From contig LR990059.1 in assembly GCA_905147135.1 (NCBI GenBank), positions 12,981,001 to 13,045,000 of the forward strand: a stretch of 64,000 nucleotides of DNA, in the 5' to 3' direction. Numbering within the stretch: position 1 is the stretch's first letter; each line of letters starts with the position of its first letter. Shown here piece by piece: positions 1-11,600 of the stretch. A program made the translations under genes and the position numbers. The stretch comes from Blastobasis lacticolella. Taxonomy: Eukaryota; Arthropoda; Insecta; Lepidoptera; Blastobasidae. The notes beneath the pieces are model-generated. The model was not told where the DNA came from. It ran no database searches and worked only from the letters and a program-made list of their open reading frames with translations.

Positions 1-401
1 ACACAGTGACACGCTGATCGCCCTATGGCCGTAGATAAACGTATCCCTCGCCAACCACAACCGAACCGGGATCGACAATGCCAGACAGAGCCGGAACGCT
101 ATATTATATTATATACTCGTAGGTATGTCTAGTATAATTAAGAAAAACGTGATGACGTTGATAGCCTTGGTGTCACCAATCCATTCCCTATTACCGTTGT
201 TATACCAAGATTGCGTGCTCAGCCCATTTAATAAATATCACATAGTTCGTTCGAACTTAAATTTCATCATAAACCTAAACTTGTTTTGGACTCTGAATAG
301 TCTCTGATAAAATAGAGTTAAGACCATGTATTTCTAATTCACTTCATGGGTCTAGATTCCGTTTTATTAGAGTTTATACCAACGACACGAGGGTAAAAAC
401 A
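1..401. other. intergenic, nothing recognised
   Basis: AT-rich sequence with no exon-like reading frame supported by splice sites and no clear match to the repeat families found elsewhere in the window. A 60-codon open frame near 125-307 starts at a plausible ATG but has no domain, no family resemblance and no splice context. Confidence 0.4.
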
Positions 402-768
402 TAATAATAATCATCATCTTGATGTTAATGTCCCGGTTGTGCTCTCGCGCACAAGGGCCTCGGGTAGGCCTTGCCCATGATCCACAATTTGGCAGATTAG
501 GTAATTACAGTAGAGCGACTGCCATCTAACCTTCGTCCCTCTGCTACCAGGGGAACCTGACCAGATTGGATCATGGTTTCACATCCAGTCGTCTGAATGT
601 GCAGGTTTCATCACGATGTTTTCCCTTACCGTAAGCGCGTCGGTTAGTGTCCAACTAATGAACATAACTCATAAAAGTGTCATTGGTACATGGCAGCACT
701 GAAATTCGAACCCGGTACCTCTCGCTTGTGAGCCGGATACCTCTACCACTAGGATACCGACTCCCCTA
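402..768 (-). repeat. tRNA-headed SINE (family S1), minus strand
   Basis: Near full-length copy. On the minus strand it begins with a tRNA-like head carrying an A-box-like and a B-box-like segment (TTCGAATTTCAG here, degenerate from GGTTCGAATCC). A conserved body follows (ACATTAGTTG, CGTGATGAAACCTGC, GGTTCCCCTGGTAGCAG, TCAGATGGCAGTCGCTC) and the copy ends in the ACATTAACGCCAAGATGAT type tail. At least fifteen further copies or pieces lie in this window. Confidence 0.75.
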
Positions 769-859
769 ACCAACGACATTAGTCAGCTAGTTGAAGTAGT
801 TGATTACTTACTAAATTACTTTTTGTAATAATTAACGGTGTGACTTTTTCGATCTCTTC

Positions 860-1150
860 GGAATGCGTCCAAATCTTGCGTCCGGCGAATGCGCAGTTGC
901 AGCAACGGCTCGCTCGCCGCGTTCGTGGAAGTTTTGGAAGTTTATTAAGAAAATATTTACCTTTTAGGGTGCGTCCAAATGTTGCGAACTTGCCGCGAAT
1001 GCGCAGTTGCAGCAACGGCTCGCTCGCCACGTTTCAGTAGTTTAAAAAAAAGTACCTACCTCTTAGGGTGCGTCAAAATAATATTGAGAACATGTGCGCA
1101 GTTGCAGCAAAGGCTCGCGCGCCACTTTCCCGAAATTTGGACTCACCCTA
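860..1150. repeat. short tandem repeat, about three units
   Basis: The core GCGCAGTTGCAGCAACGGCT recurs at about 891 and 1001, and as a diverged third unit near 1091. The spacings are about 110 and 90 bases. Each unit also carries a version of GGGTGCGTC and a GCTCGCTCGCC end. GC-rich units in AT-rich DNA. No protein is supported even though frames are open on both strands. Confidence 0.6.
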
Positions 1151-1529
1151 ACAGTGTTATTGGAACCTGTGTGAAGCCGGGACAATTCACTTACAAAACA
1201 ATTATTTACTTATCTATTTTAACTCACCATTATGAAATTGATTAAGTATTCTTTGACACTACTGCCGAAAGCCGAGACAAATTCTTAACTGGCGTGTATT
1301 TTATACGCTTGTAACTTTATATCGAAGGAAGTATACCTACGTGCTCTAATTGTGGCAAACATTAACCACACTTCATTTATCTCGAATTCTTTTTAACAGC
1401 AACTTTGAACTCTTTGTTTTGGGAATAGAGTTCATTTTACTTTGGTATTGTTTAGAGATTTCATGTGTATTGTCGAAGTATTGTGACAATAAAGGGTTTT
1501 TAATCAATATATATAGTATAAAATAAAAT

Positions 1530-1676
1530 CCCTTCCCGCCGTCTGTCCCTATGTATGCTATGATATGTACGCTTAGATCTACGCCACGGATTCTTATGCG
1601 ATTTTCAACAATAGATAGATTCAAGAACAAGGTAGATAGAGGTAAAGTAGCTGTACGCGAACGAAGTCCACTAGTA
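1530..1676 (+). mobile_element. Helitron-like 3' part (family H)
   Basis: Shares the CCGTCTGTCCCTATGTAT, TTTCAACAATAGAT and GTACGCGAACGAAGTCCA blocks with copies near 4.6, 50.7, 22.0 and 31.8 kb. It ends in CTAG followed by T, after a short GC-rich stem, which is how Helitron 3' ends usually look. No Rep/helicase gene is present, so this would be a non-autonomous piece. Confidence 0.45.
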
Positions 1677-1919
1677 CTAGATAAACATAATGGGAGTAAA
1701 GCCATTTTTACGTCATTGGCAGCATATTGGACCCCAAGGACTCTTGCGTGGGAGTTATGTAGAGTCCTAAGTGAAGTGAGTCGTTCAAGCCGCCTAATAT
1801 ACCGCAGAGGTACCTAATCTACTTTTTCAAGAATAAGAATAAGTACATTACCACAAGACACCACGACACGCCACAAATAAACAAAGTTAAAAATGATACA
1901 AAAAAAGAGAAAAACCATT

Positions 1920-2310
1920 TTTTACGTTGGTGTACATCAACCATCTGCATCACATCTACATTGATTCCCATGGCACTGACAATGTCGTGGCGGCCAGTGT
2001 AAAAAGATCCCAGGCAGCTTATGCTGTGAAACGCGAGGCGCGTCTCGCAGAGCTGGATATGTGTGGTTTTCACGGGGTAGGGAATATGCTAATGATGTCC
2101 CCATTATTCCAAACGTCCATAGGTTGCGGTAACTGCTTACCATCAGGCAGGCCGTCCTGTCCACGCGTAGCACGTATAAAGATTAAGCCACTGTCTACCG
2201 AAGCGTACCTTTATAGACGCGTATTTCCCATTGCACGTTTTGTGTACGACTGCTTGCAGCTTTTACATATAGGTCGATTACCGAAAGCTAGTGCTCTTTA
2301 TAACTAAGTT
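1920..2310 (+). repeat. unclassified LINE-like remnant
   Basis: The stretch ends near 2120-2160 with a GCGGTAACTGCTTACCATCAG block that also occurs at about 63770, just after a recognisable Jockey-like reverse transcriptase remnant. A 126-codon open frame crosses it, but nothing in it resembles a host protein. I read it as decayed transposon sequence. Confidence 0.35.
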
Positions 2311-3065
2311 TGACCATAATTTGCATATAACCAATCATAGCCAATGAAATTTTGTAGGGGCAAAGATTTTTACATATATTAGTCTCTGGCTAGGTAACTA
2401 TTACGCCATAAATAACTTTTGTTATGAAAAATAATTTATACCTTGGAGTTAATTACAATCATCATTAGGCGTTCCAGTTTTATGATTACTTAATTTGTAA
2501 GTATATTTGGTTAGTGTGATTGATAAAATTTTCCGAGTCTCTAAAATTCTTGCGCTTTAGGTACCTATACTAAATTCTGCTATGGAAAGCATTATTATAA
2601 CATATATATATCTACCTATACCAACAGTTAGACCTAATGAAAATGAAAGTGAGATAAAAATGAAAGTACAAGTAGGTAGGTAATACTATAGCTAACAATA
2701 TTACCCATGGTATGTCGTGCCGAAGGAGTAATAATTTTAAATGATTGTATGATTGTAACTGGAATAATTAATGAATTAGATTAAGAAACTGACGTAATTT
2801 AAACATACGTACTTACCTAAATAAAATAATGAGGAAGCGCATTGGTATAGGGAAGCTTGATGTTGCATTTTAATCAAGAATGAATTTTTTATAAAGTGGA
2901 AAGTTCTTTCCTCTTTTCCAGGGTTTCTCAAACTAATGGCTCCACGTATCCCTGTCAAAGTTTCCAGATGACAGAGAACCCCTTAAGAAATTAATAAAAT
3001 TGCGTGTTTATTCCAATAAAAGGCAATAAATACAGTGTCAAAAATTATGTTTTAAATAAAATTAT
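2311..3065. other. AT-rich intergenic DNA, nothing recognised
   Basis: No splice-supported frame, no repeat-family match and no strong inverted repeat were seen. Confidence 0.35.
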
Positions 3066-3082
3066 AATCATCATCATCATCA

Positions 3083-3330
3083 TCATCACAGCCCATAACA
3101 GTCCACTGCAGGACTTCGGGCCTCTCCCATGAAAGGGGAGGTCATTGCCATAATCTCCACGCTTGGCAGGCGGGTTGGAGATCGCAGTGCAGTTGATGTA
3201 AATCTACCCAGAAAGATGCTGCTGCCAACCTTTCGGATTTGTCCCTTAGTCGCCTCTTACGACACCCACGGGAAGAGATGGGGTGGTGCTATTGTTTGAG
3301 GTGGCGGCACCACACACCATATAATTATAA
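3083..3330 (+). repeat. interspersed repeat family B
   Basis: Carries the family hallmarks in order: CATAACAGTCCACTGCAGGA, CCTCTCCCATGAAAGGGGAG, ATAATCTCCACGCTTGGCAG, GGTTGGAGATCGCAGTG, CTGCTGCC, then the ACGACACCCACG and GGTGGTGCTATT blocks. A short (CAT)n run precedes it. Four other copies lie at 6788, 15940 (-), 16900 and 50216 (-). No tRNA-like head is visible. Confidence 0.7.
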
Positions 3331-3394
3331 TACTTTTGGACTATTTTGACCTTAATTCAGACTAAGTATCAAGTTTATATTTATTTATTATTAC

Positions 3395-3640
3395 GCATGT
3401 TTTTTTTTTATGTCATACGGTAGGCAAACAGGCAAGTGGGCGACCTAATGGAAAGTGGTTACCACTGCTTTTAGACATGAGCAACACCAATAGTATCGCC
3501 AATGCGTTGCCCACCTCTATAACATGTTGCTCTGGCAGCAAAATGGCAAATGCCCCACCACTACCAAAGCTACGGTTCCCCAAATCCGCACCCCATGGAG
3601 ACCATGATCAGGCGTAAAAAACCACTCTCACCAAGGATAT
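3395..3640 (+). repeat. interspersed repeat (poly-T / TCATACGGTAGGCAAACAGG family)
   Basis: A T-run is followed by ATGTCATACGGTAGGCAAAC, the GAAAGTGGT block, AATGCGTTGCCCACCTCTAT, and a segment near CCCCAAATCC. A close second copy lies at 29518-29745 in intron 5 of the downstream asparaginase gene. Confidence 0.6.
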
Positions 3641-3682
3641 TGTATAAGGGTAAAAGGAAATTCACCGCTTTGCGCCAACATG

Positions 3683-4335
3683 CATGGCGCACGCGCCTGC
3701 CCGTCATACAGCCAGCATTACATAAATCTTGTCGCGAACCCGTACTGTCCAATGACGAACTTTGAGAAACCGTGCTCTATTCCAACTATTTCCAACCAAG
3801 TACTCTGGATTCGTAGTTCTAGACGACGCACAATGTGTATTCAACTTACCCAAACGGCAGTCGATATGAGGGTTTGTTACACAGTGACGGCAAAGGATGT
3901 GGAAGAGCATATCCGCTTAACCAAAAAGTACCTCGTGAGAGTCCGGCTCTTGGAATCAAGCCATGAACGTACGTTCAACTCGTTCGTGGTGTTGGTTCCC
4001 ACCGCAGACTTGGATTTCTTCATGAGGGAAGATTATTGGCCGAAGGGTGTGGTGTACCGGCGATTCCGTGGGCGACCCAGAATTTCCGGTGCCGCCGAAA
4101 CGACATTAGGTATCACAGAGATTAAGTGAAAAGTGTTAGAATTTAGTTTTGAAAATTATTATATTATCTATTAGTCTATTGTTAATTTTATAAGTGGTAT
4201 TGTTGTATAGGTTATATTATTTTGTTTGGCTATAATGTATTGTTTATTGTTTTTATAATTTTGTATGTTATATGTATTATATCTATGGGCCTCTGTAGCC
4301 TGATACAAATAAATAAATAAATAAATAAAAAATAA
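3683..4335 (+). mobile_element. non-LTR retrotransposon remnant (ORF1 C-terminus plus 3' tail)
   Basis: An open frame ends at 4129. Its last 70 codons carry the pattern of a non-LTR retrotransposon ORF1 C-terminal domain: a YLVRVRLLES strand, then FNSFVVLV, then DYWPKGVVYRRFRGRPR. The 3' untranslated part follows directly and ends in (ATAA)n at about 4310-4333, the usual tail of such elements in insects. There is no reverse transcriptase ORF between ORF1 and the tail, so the element is internally deleted or an ORF1-only derivative. Class (CR1/Jockey-like) is inferred. Confidence 0.6.
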
Positions 4336-4599
4336 TATTATTTGTAAAAGAAGAGATTTTATTATTTGTTTATTTGAAATGGTTAAACTCAAAAACTAAA
4401 GAAACGATTAAAAAAAATCTTTCACCAATAGAAAGTTACAATATCAGCGTGTAATATCTAGTCTAGGCATCTAGTCTAGATTTTCTCTAAAAACAATGTA
4501 GCTCCCACGGGAACCAGTCCGGAACGTTGTGACCGAATTTTACGGGCACGAAATACGCGACTTCGTGCGCATATAATTCGGTTACAAAACAGCTAGAAG

Positions 4600-4825
4600 G
4601 TATCCCTGTCAAAGTTTAAAACAAAGTATAAAACAAAGTCGCTTCTTGCCGTCTGTCCCTATGTATCTCTGTACGCTTAGATCTTTTAAACAATGCAACG
4701 GATTTCAATGCGGTTTTCTACAATAGATAGAGTGATTCAAGAGGAAGGTTTATAAGCAAGAAAAAAATTGGGTAGGCAGCGGTAAAGTAGGTGTACGCGA
4801 ATGGAGTAACACTGGGTCCACTAGT
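4600..4825 (+). mobile_element. Helitron-like element (family H)
   Basis: Contains AAAGTCGCTTCTTGCCGTCT, GTCCCTATGTATCTCTGTAC, GCGGTTTTCTACAATAGATA and GGTAAAGTAGGTGTACGCGA, ending in GGTCCACTAG next to T. The same order of blocks is seen at 1530 and 50660 on this strand and near 18.5, 22.0 and 31.8 kb on the other. The CTAG/T terminus supports a Helitron-like 3' end; there is no coding capacity. Confidence 0.5.
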
Positions 4826-5450
4826 GTTACATAAGTTGTGAAAACCAGGCCGCTGTCCTATCTACTTTTCCTCAAAGTACCTTTACGTTAATTAGATACA
4901 TCTCCACAAACCATGGACCACCTTATTTCATGCTCGGATTGTCCTAATTTGTACAATGGAGACCTTGTTCGAGGAACGTTCAAACATTGTATGCGTCAAG
5001 TAAGTCAGAGTTTAGTACATCGACTCGATATATATTTGCATGCCATTGTTGGCTGAACATATAGTGACTATCTAATTGTATAACTATGTTCTTGCAAATA
5101 AAAAATTCTGATTCTGATAAGAGGAAGATGATACGTTTTATTAAATAAATAACTAAGATATTTGAGAGCAAGATGGATGGTTATCTAGCACGTGGTTGTG
5201 TTATTTTTAAATTAGCGATAATTACTGGCAACGAAAATAGACATGGATGCATCGATGCGTTCGCTGTACATTAAAGTGTAAGTATAGAGAGACCAGTGTA
5301 AATGCCCAGAAAGCAAGTAATGGATGTAAAGCAATCGAAGATATCAATTTGCAGCCGACGCTAGTAAACCGCTACAAACTTGTTTGACACAATGACGGCG
5401 TCGCTGTTCAGTATTGCCGCCAAATGAAATCTCAGGCGGCACTTAGTTCC
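4826..5450. other. intergenic DNA upstream of the first asparaginase gene
   Basis: Non-coding. It includes a short TTCTGATTC run near 5105 that looks like the end of a LINE. No exon is supported. Confidence 0.35.
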
Positions 5451-5454
5451 AGTT

Positions 5455-5611
5455 TTAGCCACCGGGCTAGATCAGTTTGTGGCACTTTATATCTCGACAT
5501 AGGTCAACTATCTGACGTCTCGTGTAAAAGTTGCTCCAGTGCGGAATTCAGTGTCGAGCAAGCCACATGCTTGTCTAAATAAAAAAGAATAAAAAGAAAA
5601 ACAAAAACAAA
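5455..5611 (+). promoter_or_regulatory. putative promoter / 5' leader of asparaginase copy 1
   Basis: This lies directly upstream of the chosen ATG at 5612. An initiator-like TTCAGTG is at about 5547, and an A-rich leader runs into the start codon (AAAACAAAATGG, a good insect start context). The 5457-5508 part resembles DNA at about 10207-10260: both share GCCACCGGG, then TTTGTGGCACT, then CTCGA and ATAGGT. Part of the promoter region may therefore be repeat-derived. The transcription start is inferred, not shown. Confidence 0.35.
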
Positions 5612-8600
5612 ATGGAATCAGAGAATAGTGCAAATGTAGAATATAATAGTGAAAATGAGCGGGAAAAGGGAAATGGCGACGCTCTATCAGCTGATCGCAA
5701 TGGCGTTTTAGAAAATGGCAACCGCGGGAAAGTGGCCGCTAAAGTGAAAAAAGCGAGGAGTTTCCTGGAATTAAGCTCGTTGAATCCCAATATCAGTCTC
5801 AACAGAAATGAGAGGAGGGTACTGGTTATCTACACTGGAGGTACAATAGGGATGGTGAAAAATAAAGATGGCGGTAAGTACTTACTTCTTTTGTTTTGTT
5901 TATCGCGATAACTAAGTCGTAAAAATCGTAGCTGCGATAACATGTTTATTTTAATTTTAATACATTAAAATTAAGTAACGATTTTAGCTACTATTACTAA
6001 TAAAAGTTATAATATTCTACTTACCCAACTGGATAAGTTATCATCATATCAGCCACCCAGAGATCTCCACAAAGGCCGGTCCTGTGCCTTCCGCATCCAG
6101 CCGGTACCCGCGTTCGTTACTGGATAAGTAGATCTCTTGTAATATGTTTTTTAGTTCACCAGCAGTGGATGCGCTTCCTAAGATTTTGATATCGTCGAAT
6201 TGGATGCGAGATTTAAGGGCCTACGACGTGAGGATGCTGAAAACCAGATGAAGTGGATGAAAAAAAGTAGGAAAGAAAACCCTAGCATAAGCCGGGATGG
6301 ACACTAAGATGATAACTAAAATATAATAATGATACTAATTATCCACTGATAGACTTGATCTCCTGATCCCTCTGTCTCAACAGAGTTCATGTTGGTGACG
6401 AAATAACCTTTATCTTTAAATTATCCTAAAAAGAAGAGCACTTGCGAAACTATCATAAATTATAGCAAATAACAAGTCATTGGCTGCGTAATTAGTAAAC
6501 TAATTTACTAGAACGCAGATATTTAGTAACGTAAGGTACGGGTACAGGTCAAGAGCATAAGTACATTACCACTTTTAGAAAAAAATCCATTGTAGCTACT
6601 GTGTAATATACAGGATATTTGGTTGAGAGTCCTAATTACATGCCTCTTATGCACCAAGAACTATTTTTTAAATTTAATAAATGAATATTTATTTTATGAA
6701 TTGCCGTACTTTTTCCATTAATGTATATACAGAGAGGTGGAGACAAATATACACTAAAAATGACGAAGTAGACTTCATTACCAAGGCCGATAACAGTCTA
6801 CTGCAGGACTTAGAGCCTCTCCCACGAGAGGCGAGGTTATTGCCGAAATATCCACGCTTGGCAGGGGAGTTGGAAATCGCACTGTTGCAAATATAAATAT
6901 GAGAAACGCTGCCCATTTTCCAGCTAACGGAGATTCTAGATCATTTGTCTTATAAACATTAGGCGCCTTGTACGATACCCACGAGTGTAAGGGGTCGGTG
7001 CTATTCTACTCTGCCGGACACCACGCGGCCAAAGTAGGTAGACTTTACATTGTTTAAAAAAAACTAAAATCGATTGTGATATTCTTATTTCCTATTTAAC
7101 AATATGCTGCATGTTATAAAACCTTTTAACAGCTGCACAGGAATAATGCACTTACGATCTTGAACTGTACCTATAATTACCTCAGACTGGTTGCATAACA
7201 GTGGTAACAATGACGCAATCAAATTCTTGGATCACAACGTCATTTCGTTGCGGTAAAAATTACTTTCTAGGTTTAATTCTACTTATATCAGCTTGTTTAC
7301 GTTTTTAATGCCTATTTCGAGTACTTACTCTTCTTGGCAGGTAAGGTAATTACAGTGGAGCGACTGCCATCTGACCTCCATGACCCTGCTACCAGGGGAA
7401 CCTGACCAGATTGGATCATGGTTACACATCCAGTCGCCTGAATGTGCAGGTTTCATCACGATGTTTTACCTCACCGTAAGAGCATCGGTTAGTATTCAAC
7501 TAATGTTCATAACTCAGAAAACAGTCATTGGTACATGGCCGGAGCGGGATTCGAACCCGGGACCTGAGTACTTACTCTTCTAATGAGTACTATTAGCAAG
7601 TAATACAAAATGTGCGTTAAGCGTGGTGTAGAAGGCCTTCTGGCCAGATGGAGTGACGATTTGTGAAAGGCTGCGGGTGGATGCTGGATGCGGCAAGCCG
7701 GACAATGGTGCGTTGGCGCTCATTGGGTGAGGCCTATGTGCAGCAGTGGACTAGTATAGGCTGATGATGATGATGATGATGATATGAATATCAATAAAAT
7801 ATATGAATTTTAATTTCTGTTACGGGTCTGGGTGTTCTATGTGTAATAAGTATGTGTTTAAAAGTATACCTACATATAAGTAGTTTATCAGTTATCTAGC
7901 ACCCATAACACAAGCTTACTTTGGGGCTAGATGGCGCTGTGTGAATTTGTCCACGATTATTATTTTATTTTTATTTTTTATATCCTTTTACACATTTTCC
8001 TAGATAGTAGGTAGGTCAGGATAATGCTGAAATAAATAAGTTATCCGTTAAATGTTACATTTCAATTGTCGGTATGTAATTATTTGTAACCACTAAAAAT
8101 TGCTTGGACACGAGTTCTCCTGTTGTTTCTAATTTAAAATCGCATTGTTCAGTTAATTATATTATTTATTATATTACCTTTGGTTCACCAGTGGCATGGC
8201 GGTTAATAAGAAGTGCAATTCACTATCGCATAGTGCAACAAAGGCAATTTAGAATGCTAATTTACATTTTATTAAAATAAGTACAATAAAATAATTATTT
8301 ATTGTTATAGCTAAACAGTACAAACATAATATTTTAAACTATCGCGGTTATTATCACGCATTATAAGGGAATGTTCCGACGCAGTTGCAAGCGTCATGGT
8401 CACAGGACGACGGGAAATATCGGGCTAGTCGTAAACAAAGGTACGCGTTAGGAAACCCGGAACATACCCTTAAAATGTGAGTTTATACAAACTTGATGAT
8501 GATGATGATGACATATCGTAGGGTCTCCTGTTGCCTCTATTAGTTGGGTAGACATATCTTAAAAAATCTTTCTTGCGCTAAGACCCAAACGTCTCAACCC

Positions 8601-11600
8601 CAAACGGCCAATACCCGTCATGTGTCCTCACTTTTCCCAGGTGAGAGGGCGGTCAAATGCCTGGTAAGTTCAATTACAAAAAAGAAATGCCCCTGATCTA
8701 GGGATCGACTATAGATGCAGCTGCGCCGGCCTTAGCCGAAATAACCGTAATGTGGTTCGGGGCCAGGATGTCTATGTAGGTCGCATCCAACACCAGGCAC
8801 CCTTGTGACCAAGCAACGACCGTCATGCCATCGGGCCTCTTATACTTAGTCAGCAGCAGGCACGACTATTGAAATTTTCTCTCACATTGTTCCAGCGCTT
8901 CAGCCTCAGAAGGCCGTATTTGAGAATCTCATAAGAGGTTACCCACAGCTGCATGATAACGCGCATTGGAGGCATAGACTCCGGGAGCCAGGATTTGACA
9001 CTTCTTTTCTCGTGTTGCCAGGTATGTAGGACTGAGGACCTGGAGCAAAATTATATTTACTGTAGTTTTTGTATAATATAGTTTAGTTTTATTTAGTGTT
9101 AAACGTGAAAACGAAAAAAAAGTGAATAAGCCACCTAGTAACATAAAATTATCTTATTTCAGAGGCAAAGGATTCGGATTTAAGAATATTATACAAAATA
9201 ATAGAATACAAAGATCTTTTAGATTCTTCTGATGTGACTGAAAAAGAATGGGTGATGATAGCAGAAGATATAATGGTAAGATTGGCAATCATTGAATTAA
9301 TGAATGAACACTTTAATGCATAAGTGCAGGATACAGTCGGAACATATCGCTTAAAGTGAATTCTTCCAGATAATCTTTGGGTAGCGAACTATCAATATTA
9401 ACGTATATAATATCAGAAACTGAGAGCAACCCTGTCAAGCAGATCATTATTACTTTATATAAGTACCTACAGTGCCACAAAATTATCTGATATCCTTGTA
9501 ATTGGAAAATTTAATTTATGCTCCAGATAAATTCATAAACATACAATAAAAAATAACACACAAACACAACAAAAGCTTAACTAACTAAAACTAGGTTAAT
9601 CTAAAACTAAATTAACCTAAACATATATAAAACTAATCTAATATACTAATGCCATTAGGCAAGGTGCCCATAATGCTGTCAGCATTGCCACATTGAAAGG
9701 CAATGCTTAAAGGTCAGCATTTTGGTCACAACTTGCCACCACAAGACGTGCTTATATATCTTTAAAAATTCTATGGGTTACCGGGCCCCACGGCCCCAGT
9801 GTTTCTACTCCAAAATGCTTAAATAAATAATCACTGTCGAGATTACTATATTTGAGCCTTTTGGGGACTTCAGCGAACTCCGCCGTTTCAGCCCTATCCT
9901 ACCCTACTTGTGCTCTAGAAAGATGTGACGGCGCAAAGATGTCGACGCAAGTAGCCTCCCACACCAAAGGCCTTCCCTACTTCCACGGAAGCAGGGTCAT
10001 TCCATCGGGCCTTTTATCGTCGTCACACATGAAGCCGCCAGGTTCCAATACGGCCGCACAGTTGGCGCTAGTAAAGGCTCGACGAATGATGTCATTGAGA
10101 CTGGAGTGGCGAGAAAATTGCCCAGTACTCCTGACACAAGATAAGCCGTGGTGACCGAGGCGATCAATAGCAATTTCAAATGCCACCATTTTCCTCAGTC
10201 AAATTTTTGGCCACCGGGTCGGATACTTTGTGGCACTGTATACTCGATACCATAGGTATAGCTGAATTAAAAACGTACCTATTAAACGTATTACATTGGC
10301 AATAAACCGATTTAACTAGACGCTTCTAAGCTTACGGCTAAGGAATGTATCTCTTCGCCTTTTAATGTGTTGACTGTTGGCTGGACTTCTTTAAGGCTTA
10401 AGTGAATATTTCTAGACCTAATGCTCCATTGTCGATGCCTGTCAAATAGAGAAATCCAAATTTCTCCATCCGTTCGGGAGCTACGGTGCCACAGACAAAC
10501 ACAAATAGAATAGACAGAAAAAACACCGCATAAATTTATAAATTTTTGAAATTTACATTTCGTATAGTAGGCCCGCTGTATTTGGTATTCGGACATGAAG
10601 TAATGATAGATAGATAAACTAGCTAGAGGTTGACGCCAATGTGCCTTTAGTGCATAAAGTTTTAATAAATAAAAAGTATGTGTAATTAATTTATTTTTCA
10701 GACACATTACGAAGATTACGACGGCTTTGTCGTGCTGCATGGCACCGACACGTTGTCATACACCGCGTCCGCTCTCTCCTTTATGTTTGAAAATATTGGC
10801 AAAGGCATCGTGCTCACTGGCTCACAGGTAGGTGACACCTGATGATTAGACGTTAACCAGTTTACTAAATATGTAGCATACCTCAAAATCGCTAGTCTCA
10901 CGACCATGGCCGCATGACCGGTGCCAATTAGGACAGCGCCTTCGACTGAGTTCAGCTATACCTTTTGAAATCACAGTATTTGACTGAATTTATAAAGTTC
11001 TTTGCAGATTCCAATATTCGAGCCCCGAAGTGATGGTTCGGACAATTTTGTGTCTTCATTATTGATAGCTGGAGGACTGAACATACCAGAAGTTACTGTG
11101 TTCTTTGGCAGCAGGCTTTTCAGAGGTAACAGGTTGGTTTCAAACTATTATCTTTTTCAATGTTTGTTGTCGTTCTATTTACTTCCACATACTCAAGATT
11201 TTTTTATTGCCTAGGGTAGCACACGGTCGGACGGTGCACCTGATGAAAAGCGTCTACCCTTGTCAAGGACATCTGCAACCTAAGGGGAGCGGATGCGGTG
11301 CCGGCCTTTGCGATACCTGTAGACATATATTTTGAAGAACCCCATGTTGTAGTGCAAAGGAACATTCACACACAATCCACTCCACTTCCCCTGATCTTCT
11401 GGTTGGCTCTTGCATCTGATTCAGGCGCGGATCCAAGATTTGGTTGAGGGGGGGGGGCAAAAGTCAAAATTATAGGTATCTTCTTATTATATGTATTCTC
11501 TACTCAATGAGCGACCGCCCTGAATAAAAAAAATTTGCCCTTTATAACGGGGGGGACAAAAAATTAATGAGCGAGCGGAGCGAGCTCGGAAATTTTAGGT

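Noticed and set aside
1927..2307. 126-codon host gene
   Set aside because: No family resemblance; its end matches a block found after a LINE remnant at 63.77 kb.
6681..6896. Open frame in asparaginase copy 1 intron 1 as the missing exon 2
   Set aside because: Most of it is a family B repeat; it lacks the [16 protein letters not shown] sequence and proper phase-1 splice borders.
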